NCBI RefSeq assembly: GCF_002776525.5
Contig: NC_045436.1
Coordinates: forward strand, 49,459,313 to 49,523,312
Length of the DNA stretch: 64,000 nucleotides
Direction: 5' to 3'
From: Piliocolobus tephrosceles
Taxonomy: Eukaryota > Chordata > Mammalia > Primates > Cercopithecidae
Part shown: positions 46,826 to 57,200 of the stretch, piece after piece
Layout: the number at the start of each line of letters is the position of its first letter
Position numbering within the stretch: position 1 is the stretch's first letter
The notes under the pieces: model-generated
Database searches by the model: none
What the model saw: the letters and a program-made list of their open reading frames with translations, nothing else
What the model was told of the DNA's origin: nothing
Position numbers and translations under genes: made by a program

Positions 46826-49279
46826 TGTTGGGTGGGACTTCCAGCTATAGCCAAGTAAGGAAGTCAACAAATCTCCTTAAGAAAGCAAATATAAGGTTGG
46901 ACAAAATGAACAAAAACAATCACTTCAGTGCTTTGGAAATTGAATAAGGCATACGACAATTGGAAAAGCATTTATACTAGAAAAACTGCTGAACTTTTGT
47001 TAGAACAGTGGAAATCTGTGGAATTGTTGCCTAGGGTTGCATCCATTCCTCATGCAGTTCAGTCTCATGGAGGTTCTAGGAGTAGAGGACCACAGTCTGT
47101 AAGCACTGGCAGGTTGCTGCTGCTGTCAAAGACCCATTCATTTTGGAATGGTGGACAGTGCTTATGACTAGTGGCATTGTCAGTGGCCATAATGATCTTG
47201 GTGGCAGTGGGTTGGGGCTGGCCAGTGGGCTCTATTTTCCTGAGGTTGCAGTTGTGGTTGGAGTAAGCATATCCTCAGATGAGGCTGCCCACATATGCAG
47301 TAGACAACAAAGAGAGCCCAAGCAATCTACACACTCCTATCCAGTCTTGAGGCTGAGCACATGCATAGAAGAGATGAGGAAGAGTCTAGTGGAAAGCATA
47401 GGCTGATATCCACTTGAAAATGGCCTGAACTCTGAGTGTGTACCTCTACCCACAGATAGATCCATCAGCAGAGGATGCAAGTCCTCCTGGCTCAAGGTGT
47501 TTGATCACAATCTGTGTCCAATCATTGGCCAGCCATTAAGCCATGCAGAAACAGGGGTGACAAATAGGAAGCCAGGATTAAAAATGAAAACAATTTTTTT
47601 TTAAAGGCTGAGACGAGACATCAGTGACCTCATACTGCCAGGGAGACAGAATTCACAGAATTAATCCAGGCCAGTTACTAAAGAAATAAACAAACAAAAC
47701 TGGAAACAACAACCTTCAGGGGAAATATACCAGAATCCAGAATTGCTACATTGTATCATCTTTAATGTCCATTTTCAACAAAACATTATGAGCTATGCAA
47801 AGAAAGAGAAGAGTGTAACCCATACTCAGAAATAAGGGAAGTCAATAGAATCCGAGTGTCCCCAGATGTTCCACTTTCAGACAAAGACTTCAAAACTGTT
47901 ATAAATGTGTTCAACATTATATATAAAACAAGTATAAAAAGACTTTGAAAGGTTGAGGAAAGGCAGACCAGCTTGGGACGAGATCTAGAAGAAATCATGT
48001 TTAAAGCATTAAAGGAAAGTGTAACAATAATGACTCAATCAAATATGAATCAATAGAGAATCTTAATAGGACAGAAATCTATTTTTACAAAATTTAAAAG
48101 GACCAAATTCTGGAGTCAAAAGTACAAGAATTGAAACTTTAAACATCATTAGGTGATCTAAGAGCATATTCAACAAGACAGAAGAAACCATCAGCTAACG
48201 TGATAGATCAGTAGAAATGATCAAATTTGAAGAACAAAGGACTAAAGGATTGAAAAATGAGCAGAGCCTGAGAGACTTGTGAAACAATACCAAGCATGCT
48301 AACATACATATAATGGGAATCCTAGAATGAGAAGACAGAGAAAGGAGCAGGAAAATATTTGAAGAAATATAGTCAAACACTTCCCAAATTCCTTAATATA
48401 CACACCCAACAAACAGAACTAACTCTGTGTAGGATTAATATATAGATACATCATAGTCGGATTGTTCAAAGAGAAGACATTGACAGCACCAAGAGAAAAA
48501 TGGCTTATCACATATAGGGAGCATCAGTCTGATGAATGGCTGGCTTCTCATTTAAAGAAAAAGAAGAATGACAGAATACTAAAAGGAAAAGATATCGGCT
48601 AAGAGTTCTGTACCTTCTGTACCTAACCGAACTATCTTGCCAAAACTGAAGGAAAAATTAAGGCATCCCCAATTTAAAAAACAAAACAAAAACAGAAAAA
48701 TTGCTGTTAACATGGCTTTCTTACAATAAATACTAAAGGAAACCCTTAAAGCTAAAAAGATGACTCCAGATAACTAGAATCCACAGGAAGAAATGGAGAG
48801 CACTGGAAATGGTAAATATGTGGGTTGATATAAGTGACTACATAATTATATTTATCTCATTTTTTATACCTTCTTTAAAAGACATGAAATGATATAAAGC
48901 AATAATTTTAACACTACTATTGAGTCAATAGCAAATGTAGATGTATATGACATATAGATCACAGTAACAGCACAAAGAAGGTGGGAGGGAATGGAGCTCT
49001 ATTGGAGCTTATTTTCCATGTTTTACTGAAACTAAGTTTGTGTTAATCTGTAATAGATTACAATAAGTTAAGGTGCATATTATAATTTTCAAAGTAACCA
49101 CAAAGAAAATAACTCAAAAATTAGTAAAATGGAATTAAAGGAATTAAACTGATAAGCAGAAAATATGTATTTAACACAAAAGAAAGCAGTAAAGGAAGAG
49201 GAACAACAAAAAAATGTTACATAGAAAAATACCAAAATGACCTTTTAAAATCCCAAAAATATCAAATATATATATGTAA

Positions 49280-49586
49280 TTTTTTTTTTTTTTTTTTTTT
49301 TTTTTTGAGATGGAGTCTTGCTCTGTCACCAGACTGGAGTGCAGTGGTGCGATCTCGGCTCACTGCCAACCTCTGACTTCCTGGTTCAAGCGATTCTCCT
49401 GCCTCAGCCTCCCAAGTAGCTGGGATTACAGGCACATGCCACCACACCTGGCTAATTTTTGTAATTTTAGTAGACATGGGGTTTCACCATATTGGTCAGG
49501 ATGGTCTCGATCTCGTGACCTTGTGATCCACTTGCCTCAGCCTCCCAAAGGGCTGGGATTACAGGCGTGAGCCACCGTGCCCGGCC
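49280..49586 (-). mobile_element. AluS-type (Sc-like) SINE inside the L1M
   Basis: Reverse Alu from T(27) to 'ccgtgcccggcc'. 'ggtcaggatggtctcgatct' and 'gaccttgtgatccacttgc' are Sc-like, while 'ggttcaagcgattctcctg' is S-like. It splits L1 sequence just before the ORF2 start. Flanks 'caaatatata' and 'caataatata' may be a decayed target-site duplication. Confidence 0.92.
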
Positions 49587-49653
49587 CAATAATATACTTA
49601 ATGTGAATGGTCTAACCACTCCAATCAAAAGGCAGACATTGTCAGACCGGATT

Positions 49654-49656
<3 letters not shown>

Positions 49657-49700
<44 letters not shown>
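49657..49700 (+). repeat. (AC)22 microsatellite
   Basis: An uninterrupted 44-bp AC dinucleotide tract within the L1M ORF2 region, after 'cagaccggattaaa'. Its length and purity make it a likely polymorphic locus. L1 sequence resumes downstream. Confidence 0.97.
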
Positions 49701-49702
<2 letters not shown>

Positions 49703-51570
49703 TACAACTGTATACTGTCCATAGAAACATTACTTTTCACTCAAAACATATTAGTATAAAAGTAAAAAAGTAAAAAATGATTTGCTATGCAAATACTAAT
49801 CATTAACATCTACAAAAATGTATTTTAAGAACTATTACTAGAGACAAAGAGGGATATTTCATAATTATTAATATTTCATAATAATTAAAGGATCAATGAA
49901 TCAAGAATATATACCAACTATACATTTATTAGTATATTCAACTAAGTGCAGAGCCTCAAACGTGAAACAGAAACACATAGAACTGAAGGAAGAAATAGAC
50001 AATAATTCAACAACACTAGTCAAATATTTCAATACCCTGCTCTCACTAGTTGATAGGACAACCAGAAAGCAGGCTTTCTCTAATCACCAGTGCTATAGAA
50101 CACTGGAACAACACTGTTAACCAACTTAGCCTAACTGACATACATAGTACAATCCATTTAACAATTGCAGAATATACATTCTTTTCAAATGCACAGGGAA
50201 TAGTCTCCAGAAAATACTGTGTGCTAGGCCATTAAACAAGTGTCAGTGAATTTAAGAGAAATCATATGAAATATGTTCTCCAACCACAATGTAATTAAAT
50301 AATAAATCAATAATAGAAATATTTGGAATTGAACAACAGTTCTGAATAACCCATGAGTCAAAGAAAAAATCTGATAATATTTTGAACTCAATGAAAATGA
50401 AAACACAACCTATTAAAAATTATGGGATACAGCTAAAGCAGTGCTTAGATGGAAATTTATAGCTTTTATTGCCTATTTCAAGAAAGAAAAATGGTCTCAA
50501 GTAAATAACTTAAGCTTCCACTATATGCAACTAAAGAAAACAAAAGCAAATGAAACTCAAAGCAAGCAGAAGGAAATAATAAAGATTAGAGCAGAAATCA
50601 ATAAAATAGAAAAGACAAAAACAATAGAGAAAATCAGTGAAACCGAAAGTCATAGCTAGACTAACAAAAACAAAACAAAGCAAAAGACACAATTTAGCAA
50701 ATCACGAATGAAAAATGAGCCACACTACTGACCCAACAGAATTTAAAATAACTATATGGTAGTATTGTGAGCAACCTCACACCAACAAATCAGATAAATT
50801 AAATCACAAATTCCTAAAAGATACACTCACCAAAACTGACTCAAGAAGAAATAGAAAGGATAGAACTATAGTAAGTAAGGAAATTAAATTAGTATTCAAA
50901 AATCTTCCCACACCAAAAAGCACAGGCCCAGATGGCTTCACTTGTGGATTGCATCATATAGATATAAATCCTTCATTAAGCTGTTCTGAAAATAGAGAAG
51001 GGAACACTTCTGAACTCAGGATACTAATGCCAGACAATGATATTACAAGAATGTCCTTATGAGCATAGATGAACAAATCCTTAACAAAATATTAGCAAAT
51101 TGAATCTTGAAATGTAAAAAAGATTATGCAACATGATCAAGTGGGATTCATCCCATTAATGTAAAGTTGGTTAATATCTGAAAATTAATCAATGTAACAT
51201 AATGTATTAATAGACTAATGGGCAAAAACCACATTATCGTTTTAATAGACAAAGAAAAATCATTTGACAAAACCCAACACCCATCTGTGATAAAAACTTC
51301 AACAAGTAGGAATAGAAGAAAACTTCCTCAACCTGATAAAGGACATCTATAAAAAACCCCGCAGTTAACATCATATGTAATGATGAAAGATGATATGGTT
51401 TCCCACTAAAGCAAGGAAATAAAGGAAAGGATCTTTATTCTTGCCACTTACATTTAATATTATACTAGAAGTTCTAGACAATGCAATAAGGCAAAAATAA
51501 AGGAATCAAAAACGGAAAGTTTCTTCACAGGTGATTTGATCCTGTATGTATAAAATTGTAAGGAATACAC

Positions 51571-51592
51571 ATACACACACACACACACACCA
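51571..51592 (+). repeat. (AC)n microsatellite
   Basis: A short AC tract in the L1M, followed by CAC-rich interrupted sequence ('caccaccagcaccaccaac'). Confidence 0.9.
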
Positions 51593-51680
51593 CCAGCACC
51601 ACCAACAACAATTAAAACTAATAAGTGAATTTAACAGAATTGCAAAATACAAGATTAATATACAAAAACGTTCCATTTCT

Positions 51681-51724
51681 ATTCATTCATTCATTCATTC
51701 ATTCATTCATTCATTCATTCATTT
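51681..51724 (+). repeat. (ATTC)n tetranucleotide repeat at an Alu tail
   Basis: About 11 near-perfect ATTC units. They lie exactly where the poly(T) of the reverse AluJ at 51725-52004 should be, between the left target-site copy (catttctatt, 51674-51683) and the Alu body. So the tail of that Alu was replaced by (GAAT)n in its own orientation. Confidence 0.93.
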
Positions 51725-52004
51725 TAGAGACTGCGTGTCTCTCTGTTGCCCAGGCTGGAGTGCAGGGGCACAATCATAGTTCACAGTAACCTCAAACTCC
51801 TGAGCTCAAGTGATCCTCCCACCTCAGTCTTCCAAGTAGCTAGAACTGCAGGCACGTACCACCATGGCCAACTACTTTTTTTCTTTTTAGAGATGGGGTC
51901 TTGCTATGTTGCCCAGGATGGTCTCAAATTCCTGGCCTCAAGCAATCCTCCTGCCTCAGCTTCTCAAAGTGCTGTGATTACAGACACGAGCCACTGCACC
52001 TGGC
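51725..52004 (-). mobile_element. AluJ SINE inside the L1M
   Basis: Reverse full dimer from 'agagactgcgtgtctctct' to 'ctgcacctggct'. J-type: 'ctcctgagctcaagtgatcc', 'gatggggtcttgctatgttg', 'cctggcctcaagcaatcctc'. After it, 'gcatttctattataca' resumes the L1 and repeats 'catttctatt' from the left side, an about 10-bp target-site duplication. The oldest Alu type in this nest. Confidence 0.93.
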
Positions 52005-52828
52005 TGCATTTCTATTATACAGAACAAGCAATCTGAAAGTTATATTAAGAACCCAATTCCATTACCAATAATATTGAAAAAGAAAGACTTAAGACTAAGT
52101 TAACAATAGAAGTGTAAAACTATATTATGCACTGAAAACTATAAAATATGACTGAGAGAAATAAAAGATCTTAGTAAATGGGGAGACATTCCAGTTCATG
52201 GATTGGAAGATTCAATATTGTCAAGATGGATATTTTCCCCAAACTGATCTGTAAATTCAACACAATTTCTGTAAAATACCAACTAGATTTTTTGTAGAAA
52301 TTGACAAGCTGGGACTCAATTTATGTGGAAATGCAATAGAGCTATAGTTGAAACTGTTGTGCAAAATCTGAACAAGAGTGGAGGAGTTGCTCTACTCTGT
52401 CATATTTTAAAATGTAGTATAAAGTGAAAGTATTGAAGGCAATGTGGTATTGGTGCAAGGATAATCATATAGATGAATGAAACAGAATTTTGAGAGTCCA
52501 GAAATAAACGCTTATATTATGGTCAGTTGGTTTTCAGCAAAGGTGCCAAGACAATACAATGGAGAAAACTATTATCTTTCATCAGATGTTCCTGGAACAA
52601 TTGGATATTCACATTACAAAAAGGTAGACCCCCATGTCATACGAAACACAAAAATTAATTCAAAATGTGTATTTGGCCTCAGTGTAAAAGTTAAAACTAT
52701 GAAACATCTAAAATCATAGAAGAAAATCTTTGTTACCTGGGTTTTAGCAAAGAATTCTTAGATACAACACCAAAAGTATAATCTCTATAAGAAAAATCGG
52801 TAAGTTGAACTTCATCAAAATTAAAAAC

Positions 52829-53133
52829 TTTTTTTTTTTTTTTTTTTTTTGAGACAGAGTTTTGCTCTTATTTCCCAGGCTGGAGTGCAGTAGCATGATC
52901 TCAGCTCACTGCAACCTCCGCCTCCCAGATTCAAGCAATTCTTCTGCCTCAGCCTCCTGAGTAGCTGGGATTACAGGCGCCTGCCACAACACCCAGCTAA
53001 TTTTTTGTATTTTTAGTAGAGATGAGGTTCATCCTGTTGGCCAGACTGGTCTCAAACTCCCAACCTCAGGCAATCCACCCTCCTTGGCCTCCCAAAGTGC
53101 AGAGATTACAGGCGTGAGCCACTGCACCCGGCC
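52829..53133 (-). mobile_element. AluS SINE inside the L1M with 16-bp target-site duplication
   Basis: Reverse Alu from T(22) to 'ctgcacccggcc'. Flanks 'aaaattaaaaactttt' (52817-52832) and 'aaaattaagaactttt' (53134-53149) differ by one base. It lies in the conserved L1 ORF2 segment that reads 'catcaaaattaaaaac', so the host sequence can be recognised on both sides. Confidence 0.95.
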
Positions 53134-53186
53134 AAAATTAAGAACTTTTGAGGATCAGAAGAGAAGATTAAGAAAAGGAAAAGATA

Positions 53187-53217
53187 GTGCTCACTTCGGC
53201 AGCACATATACTAAAAT
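53187..53217 (+). pseudogene. RNU6: U6 snRNA 5' fragment, tailless retropseudogene with 16-bp target-site duplication
   Basis: The 31 bases starting GTGCTCACTTCGG and ending TACTAAAAT equal the first 31 nt of U6 snRNA with one change (G7 to A, a CpG-type change). The 5' stem-loop is included. It is flanked by the perfect direct repeat agaaaaggaaaagata at 53171-53186 and 53218-53233. The host L1 normally has this segment once ('caagaaagtgaaaagac'-like). There is no poly(A) and the 3' part of U6 is missing. The left duplication begins after 'gatta', near the preferred L1 endonuclease site TT/AAAA. Retrotransposed snRNA 5' parts of this kind are known as tailless retropseudogenes. Function is not expected. 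The gene symbol is for the parent RNA family. Confidence 0.93.
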
Positions 53218-53335
53218 AGAAAAGGAAAAGATAAGAAAAAAAGAACCATATTGGGAGAAAAATGTTTACAAATTATATATCTGATAAAGGACTTTTATCC
53301 AGAATGTATCTATGTAATATTTGTGTGTATGTATG

Positions 53336-53374
<39 letters not shown>

Positions 53375-53375
<1 letters not shown>

Positions 53376-53464
53376 AATCTCTCTCCCTTTTCCCCCCGGG
53401 GGGGGGCGGGGGGCGCTCCCTTTTATTTCCTCCCCCCCCGCCCCCTGTTTTCCCCCCATTCCCC
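53375..53464. other. Low-quality G/C homopolymer sequence at contig edge
   Basis: Ninety bases of runs such as a 9-G and a 9-C tract, between a long poly(T) and the gap. It starts 'gaatctctctcccttttcc', which looks like a degraded version of the Alu start 'gagtctcgctctgtcgcc'. Best read as base-calling error after the homopolymer, not biology. Confidence 0.85.
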
Positions 53465-53564
53465 NNNNNNNNNNNNNNNNNNNNNNNNNNNNNNNNNNNN
53501 NNNNNNNNNNNNNNNNNNNNNNNNNNNNNNNNNNNNNNNNNNNNNNNNNNNNNNNNNNNNNNNN
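53465..53564. other. Assembly gap, 100 N
   Basis: Exactly 100 N, inside an Alu. Judging from the Alu consensus, the true missing sequence should be only tens of bases, because the two sides belong to adjacent parts of one right arm. Confidence 0.98.
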
Positions 53565-53984
53565 TGGGTTCAAGCAATTCTCCTGCCTCAGCCTCCTGAG
53601 CAGCTGAGATTACAGGAGTGTGCCGCCGTACCTGGTTAATTTTTGTATTTTTAATAGAGACGGGGTTTCATCCTGTTGGCCAGGCTGGTCTCAAACTCCT
53701 GACTTCAAGCGATCCACCCGCCTCAGCCTCCCAAAGTGCTGGGATTACAGGCATGAGCCACTGTGCCCGGCCCTATATGTCTATATTTTAAACACTCTTG
53801 CAGCTAAATATTAGAATATAAACAATTCAATTAGAAATGAGCAAAAGATTTAAATAACATTTCACCAAAACAGATAAACATGAAGTATGTGCTCAGTATT
53901 ACTAGTTATGGGAATGTGAATTAAAATCCAAGGGGACACCATTTCACACCACTGGAATGGCTGTATTTAAAAAGACACAAAATA

Positions 53985-54279
53985 GGCTGGGTGTGGTGGC
54001 TCACGCCTGTAATCCCAGCACGTTGGGAGGCCAACGTGGGGAGATCATAAGGTCAAGAGATCGAGACCATCCTGGCCAACATAGTGAAATCCCATCTCTA
54101 CTAAAAATACAAAAAATTAGCTGGGCATGGTGGTGCACGCCTGTAGTCCTAGCTACTTGGGAGGCTGAGGCATGAGGATCACTTGAACCCAGCTGGCGGA
54201 GGCTGCAGTGAGCTGAGATCGCACCACTGCACTCCAGCCTTGCAACAGAATGAGACTCCGTCTCAAAAAACAAAAACAA
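53985..54279 (+). mobile_element. AluS SINE inside the L1M with target-site duplication
   Basis: Plus-strand Alu from 'ggctgggtgtggtggctca' to 'gactccgtctcaaaaaac'. Flanks 'aaaaagacacaaaata' (53969-53984) and 'aaaaagacacacgata' (54280-54295) agree at 14 of 16 bases. The L1 ORF2 C-terminal region continues on both sides. It forms an inverted pair with the reverse Alu at 53342-53772. Confidence 0.95.
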
Positions 54280-54891
54280 AAAAAGACACACGATAACAAT
54301 TATAGGTAAAAGTGTGGAATCTGAAATTCTCATACATTACTGGTGGGAGTATAAAATGGCACAGCCGTTTTGGGAGAAAAATGTGACAACAACTTTAAAC
54401 TCTAAGAAAAACTTATCATGTGGATCAGCCATGCTACTCTGAGGCCATGACACTCTTAGGAATCTACCCAGGAGAAATGAAAATATAGCCACACAGAAAC
54501 ATACACAAATGTTCATAACAGAATCATTCTTAGCTAAAAACTGGAAACAAGCCAAGTTGTCCATCAACTAGTAAATAAAATATGATACAGCCATACGATG
54601 GAGTACTTCACAGCAGTTATAAGGAACTCGATGCCTGCTGCAAGATGGATACCCCCCAAAACTATGCTAGTTAAAAAGAATCCAGATACAAAAGACTACA
54701 TTTATATGATTCCAATTATGTGAAATGTCTAGAAAAGGCCGATTTGTGGAGACACAAAGTTGATCGGGGCTGCTTTGTATTGGTTATGGGAGTGGAAATT
54801 AACCCAAACAGGCATGATGAGACATTTTTGGAGTGATGGAAGTGTCCTCAAACTGGATTGTGGTGATGATTGCAAAGCTCTCAAATATATT

Positions 54892-54934
54892 GAATTGTAC
54901 ACTTGAAAATTTTTTTGAATTATACACTTAAAAT
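54892..54934 (+). repeat. Two-copy tandem duplication at L1M 3' end
   Basis: 'gaattgtacacttgaaaat' at 54892-54910 and 'gaattatacacttaaaat' at 54917-54934. Consensus L1M 3' ends carry this motif once. Confidence 0.7.
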
Positions 54935-54950
54935 AGGTGGTTTGCTGTTG

Positions 54951-55103
54951 TTTTTTTGAGACAGGGTCTTGCTCTGTCACCCAGGCTGAAGTATGGTGGC
55001 ATGATCATGGCTCGCTGCAGCCTCGACCTCCTGGGCTCAATGATCCCCCTGCTTCAGTCTCCCAAAGCTCTGAGATTATAGGTGTGAGCCACTGCGCCTG
55101 ACC
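54951..55103 (-). mobile_element. Monomer-length AluJ-like SINE with mixed arms
   Basis: About 150 bp only. The first half ('gagacagggtcttgctctgt', 'gtggcatgatcatggctcg') is right-arm type, including the right-arm-only insert. The second half ('gattataggtgtgagccact', 'gcgcctgacc') is the 5' end of a left arm. Such a mixed monomer can come from recombination between the two arms, or from a free monomer (FLAM/FRAM) history. It sits in the last 200 bp of the L1M, which resumes at 'tggtggactttatatg'. Confidence 0.85.
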
Positions 55104-55360
55104 TGGTGGACTTTATATGTAAATTTTACCTCAGGAAAACAATTTATTTCAAAAGAAAGTCTATTGGCACAGAAATAACTTTTTAACCTTCAATAATAAT
55201 GTTTTCAAGAACAAGATTTATGTTGGAAATATGTATTAAATGATATTAGTATTACCATTTAAAGTTTGTAAACACTGTTCTTATTAAACATCTTTTCAGC
55301 ACATGTTGATTCATGATTATTAGAAATAGTGTGGTGATGAGGGTTTATTTTTATTTACTT

Positions 55361-55651
55361 ATTTTTTTTGAGACGGAATCTCGCTCTGTCACCCAGGCTG
55401 GAGTGCAGTGGCACAGATCTCGGCTCATTGCAAGCTCCGCCTCTCGGGTTCACACCATTCTCCTGCCTCAGCCTCCCAAGTAGCTAGGACTGCAGGCGCC
55501 CGCCACCACGCCTGGCTAATTTTTTTGTATTTTTAGTAGAGACGGGGTTTCACCGTGTTAGCCAGAATGGTCTCGATCTCCTGACCTCGTGATTCGCCCA
55601 CCTCGGCCTCCCAAGGTGCAGGGATTACAGGCGTGACCCACTGCGCCCAGC
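55361..55651 (-). mobile_element. AluY SINE with 17-bp target-site duplication
   Basis: Reverse Alu from 'ttttttttgagacggaatct' to 'ctgcgcccagc'. Y-type: 'gcaagctccgcctctcggg', 'ttcacaccattctcctgcc', 'gttagccagaatggtctcg'. Flanks 'tgatgagggtttatttt' (55335-55351) and 'tgaccagggtttatttt' (55652-55668) differ at two bases. It lies outside the L1M, just downstream. Confidence 0.94.
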
Positions 55652-55953
55652 TGACCAGGGTTTATTTTCTTACATGTTATTTTAAGCCTCTCAAGTAAAT
55701 ATAAAGATTTCTCTATAGTGAGGTTGTCTGTATAACTCTGTAGAAGTTATAGTCAGCAATACTTCAGACTCTGAGAAGTGTGAAAAGTGAAAAAAATCAA
55801 GATTACTTTGTTGAAACAAAACAATTAATTTCTTCTGATTCCATCCTATTTCTTTTCTTACAGTCCTGATTTTTTTCTTTTACCTAACAATATACTTTAA
55901 AGATACTTAATATTTAAAATATTTAAATTATTCTGGAAGTGAATCTGTCTCTC

Positions 55954-55957
<4 letters not shown>

Positions 55958-55985
<28 letters not shown>
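55958..55985 (+). repeat. (GT)n microsatellite
   Basis: About 14 GT units after 'tctctctgta', followed by 'ggtggggtgcaggggtgag'. No adjacent SINE tail. Confidence 0.93.
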
Positions 55986-57034
55986 GTGGGGTGCAGGGGT
56001 GAGCGGTGGTACTAAGGGCAGAGACTGGACGAATAAAATTGTTAAATTACTGGCTATGGCGTGAACATATTCACGTGTTCCCTGTTGCTATCCAATCCTT
56101 TAAAGGCTTTGGCTTTCAGTGAAGAAGGGTAGCCTGACAAAAACACCTAGGTAGTGAGACAAACAGGAGGAAGCTCTTCACCAATGGCTTGGAAATGCAT
56201 GTGGGATAGGGAGCAGGCAGCATTTCTGGGCTTCACCGTGATTCCTGTGGGCTCCATGACTCATGGACCGTGAATCATAGCATCCCACACTGAAGATGGC
56301 TGAGCCGAAAGGTTAGACACATTTAGTGACAAGTTCAACAAAAACTTTGTCCAGATGTGCATGATACAGGTAAGAGGGAGGAAGATCAGGCAGAAGGCAG
56401 CAGACGCCGTCGGGCGTGTTTCATCCTTAGATGCTGCCGCAGGGGAGGCTGATGGCTCTGATTTTCTGATTTTCCTGGCCGCCTCTCTGGGCAAGTGCTC
56501 CAGAGACCTCATTATTTCATTAATTCTCACAGTGCCCTTGTGGTATAAGTAAGGTGGCACCTATTATTAGGAACATTTTTGTTCATGGGACATGAATGAG
56601 TCCGTTCAGAGTGATATTTTATTGGCGGACAATGCCTTTGGTAGTTCTGGGAGCTTTGTATCCTTGGCCAAGATTCCTGCTTCTGTCCCGTCCAGAGCCC
56701 TGTCTCTGGAGTGTGCTCTCGATGGACAGAGTTTATAAATCGTCGAGGAGGGGCAGTTCTGCCAACTGAGGCGACTTGCAATTTAGTAAGTCTGTAGCCA
56801 GCAGCTGCCTCTGCGAGGGATCAAGAGAGGAAGCAGGTTCAACAGTGAGCAGTCACTTCCATCAGCGATGCTGAGCAGGGGTAGAGCAGGGTGATTCCTT
56901 CAGGATTGTGTGCTATTTGAAAGTGATTGCCCCCTGTTTAACAGGGGTAAGATAAGGACACGTCCATCTCACTTCCTCAGCCAGTGATCTGGCTTGTCAG
57001 TTGGGAGCTGCTTGTTAGTCTAGAGTGTTTAACC
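55986..57034. other. No gene; possible MIR scrap at about 56510-56570
   Basis: 'tttcattaattctcacagtg' with 'cccttgtggtataag' recalls a reverse MIR middle block. A consensus-like splice donor (CAG/GTAAGA at 56367-56372) is present but no exon can be built around it. Otherwise unassigned. Confidence 0.35.
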
Positions 57035-57200
57035 TCAATTTTATTGAGATGAAGTTTACATACAACAAACGCACCAATTTTAAGTACACAGTTTGAGTTT
57101 TGACAAATGCATACACCCTTGTAACCACTACCCCAGTCAAGATGCAAGTATTTCTACTCTCTTAAATGCTCTCTTTTGCCCCTTCCTGTCCCTGTTTTGT
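57035..57200 (-). repeat. L1M 3' UTR-like fragment
   Basis: 'tttattgagatgaagtttac', 'atacaacaaacgcaccaat', 'ttaagtacacagtttgagt', 'aaccactaccccagtcaag' match the well-known reverse-oriented L1M 3' end ('tttattgagatataattcac ... aaccatcaccac'). Confidence 0.7.

Larger units (their letters stand above)
53342..53772 (-). mobile_element. Alu SINE inside the L1M, interrupted by corrupt sequence and a gap
   Basis: T(33) at 53342-53374 starts the reverse Alu. The expected right-arm start is replaced by G/C homopolymer sequence (53375-53464) and 100 N. Alu sequence resumes at 'tgggttcaagcaattctcc' (53565) and runs to 'gtgcccggcc'. The readable part is S-type ('gacttcaagcgatccaccc'). L1 sequence is recognisable on both outer sides. 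Confidence 0.9.
46826..55150 (+). mobile_element. Nearly full-length ancient L1M LINE, broken by six Alus and a U6 fragment
   Basis: Removing the Alus leaves about 6.5 kb that is collinear with an old L1. The 5' end is near 46826 ('ttgggtgggacttccagct'). A 5' UTR/ORF1-type region runs to about 49.2 kb, including 'aacttcagataactagaatc'-like and 'ggtaaatatgtgggttgat' blocks. The endonuclease start of ORF2 (Asn-Val-Asn-Gly-Leu) is near 49600. Reverse transcriptase sequence is at about 50.9-51.5 kb ('gacaaaacccaacacccat' near 51266). The C-terminal region is at 52-54.6 kb, and the 3' UTR ends near 55150 ('tatatgtaaattttacctc'). Stops and frameshifts are everywhere. It cannot make L1 proteins. The subfamily is not fixed, but the 3' and 5' modules are L1M-like. 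Confidence 0.9.

Noticed and set aside
51571..51620. Possible clustered repeats like a CRISPR array
   Set aside because: These are AC, CAC and ATTC simple repeats in a primate genome. There are no spaced repeats with unique spacers anywhere in the window.
53375..53464. G/C-rich tract that could look like a CpG island or G-quadruplex
   Set aside because: Its position between a long poly(T) and a gap, in the middle of an Alu, points to base-calling error.
47786..54980. Scattered open frames with L1-like peptides
   Set aside because: They are fragments of a dead L1M with many stops and frameshifts. No intact ORF1 or ORF2 exists.
56355..56560. Consensus-like splice donor (CAG/GTAAGA at 56367-56372) with short frames on both strands
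   Set aside because: A single donor-like hexamer is expected by chance many times in 64 kb. No matching acceptor or conserved coding frame was found.
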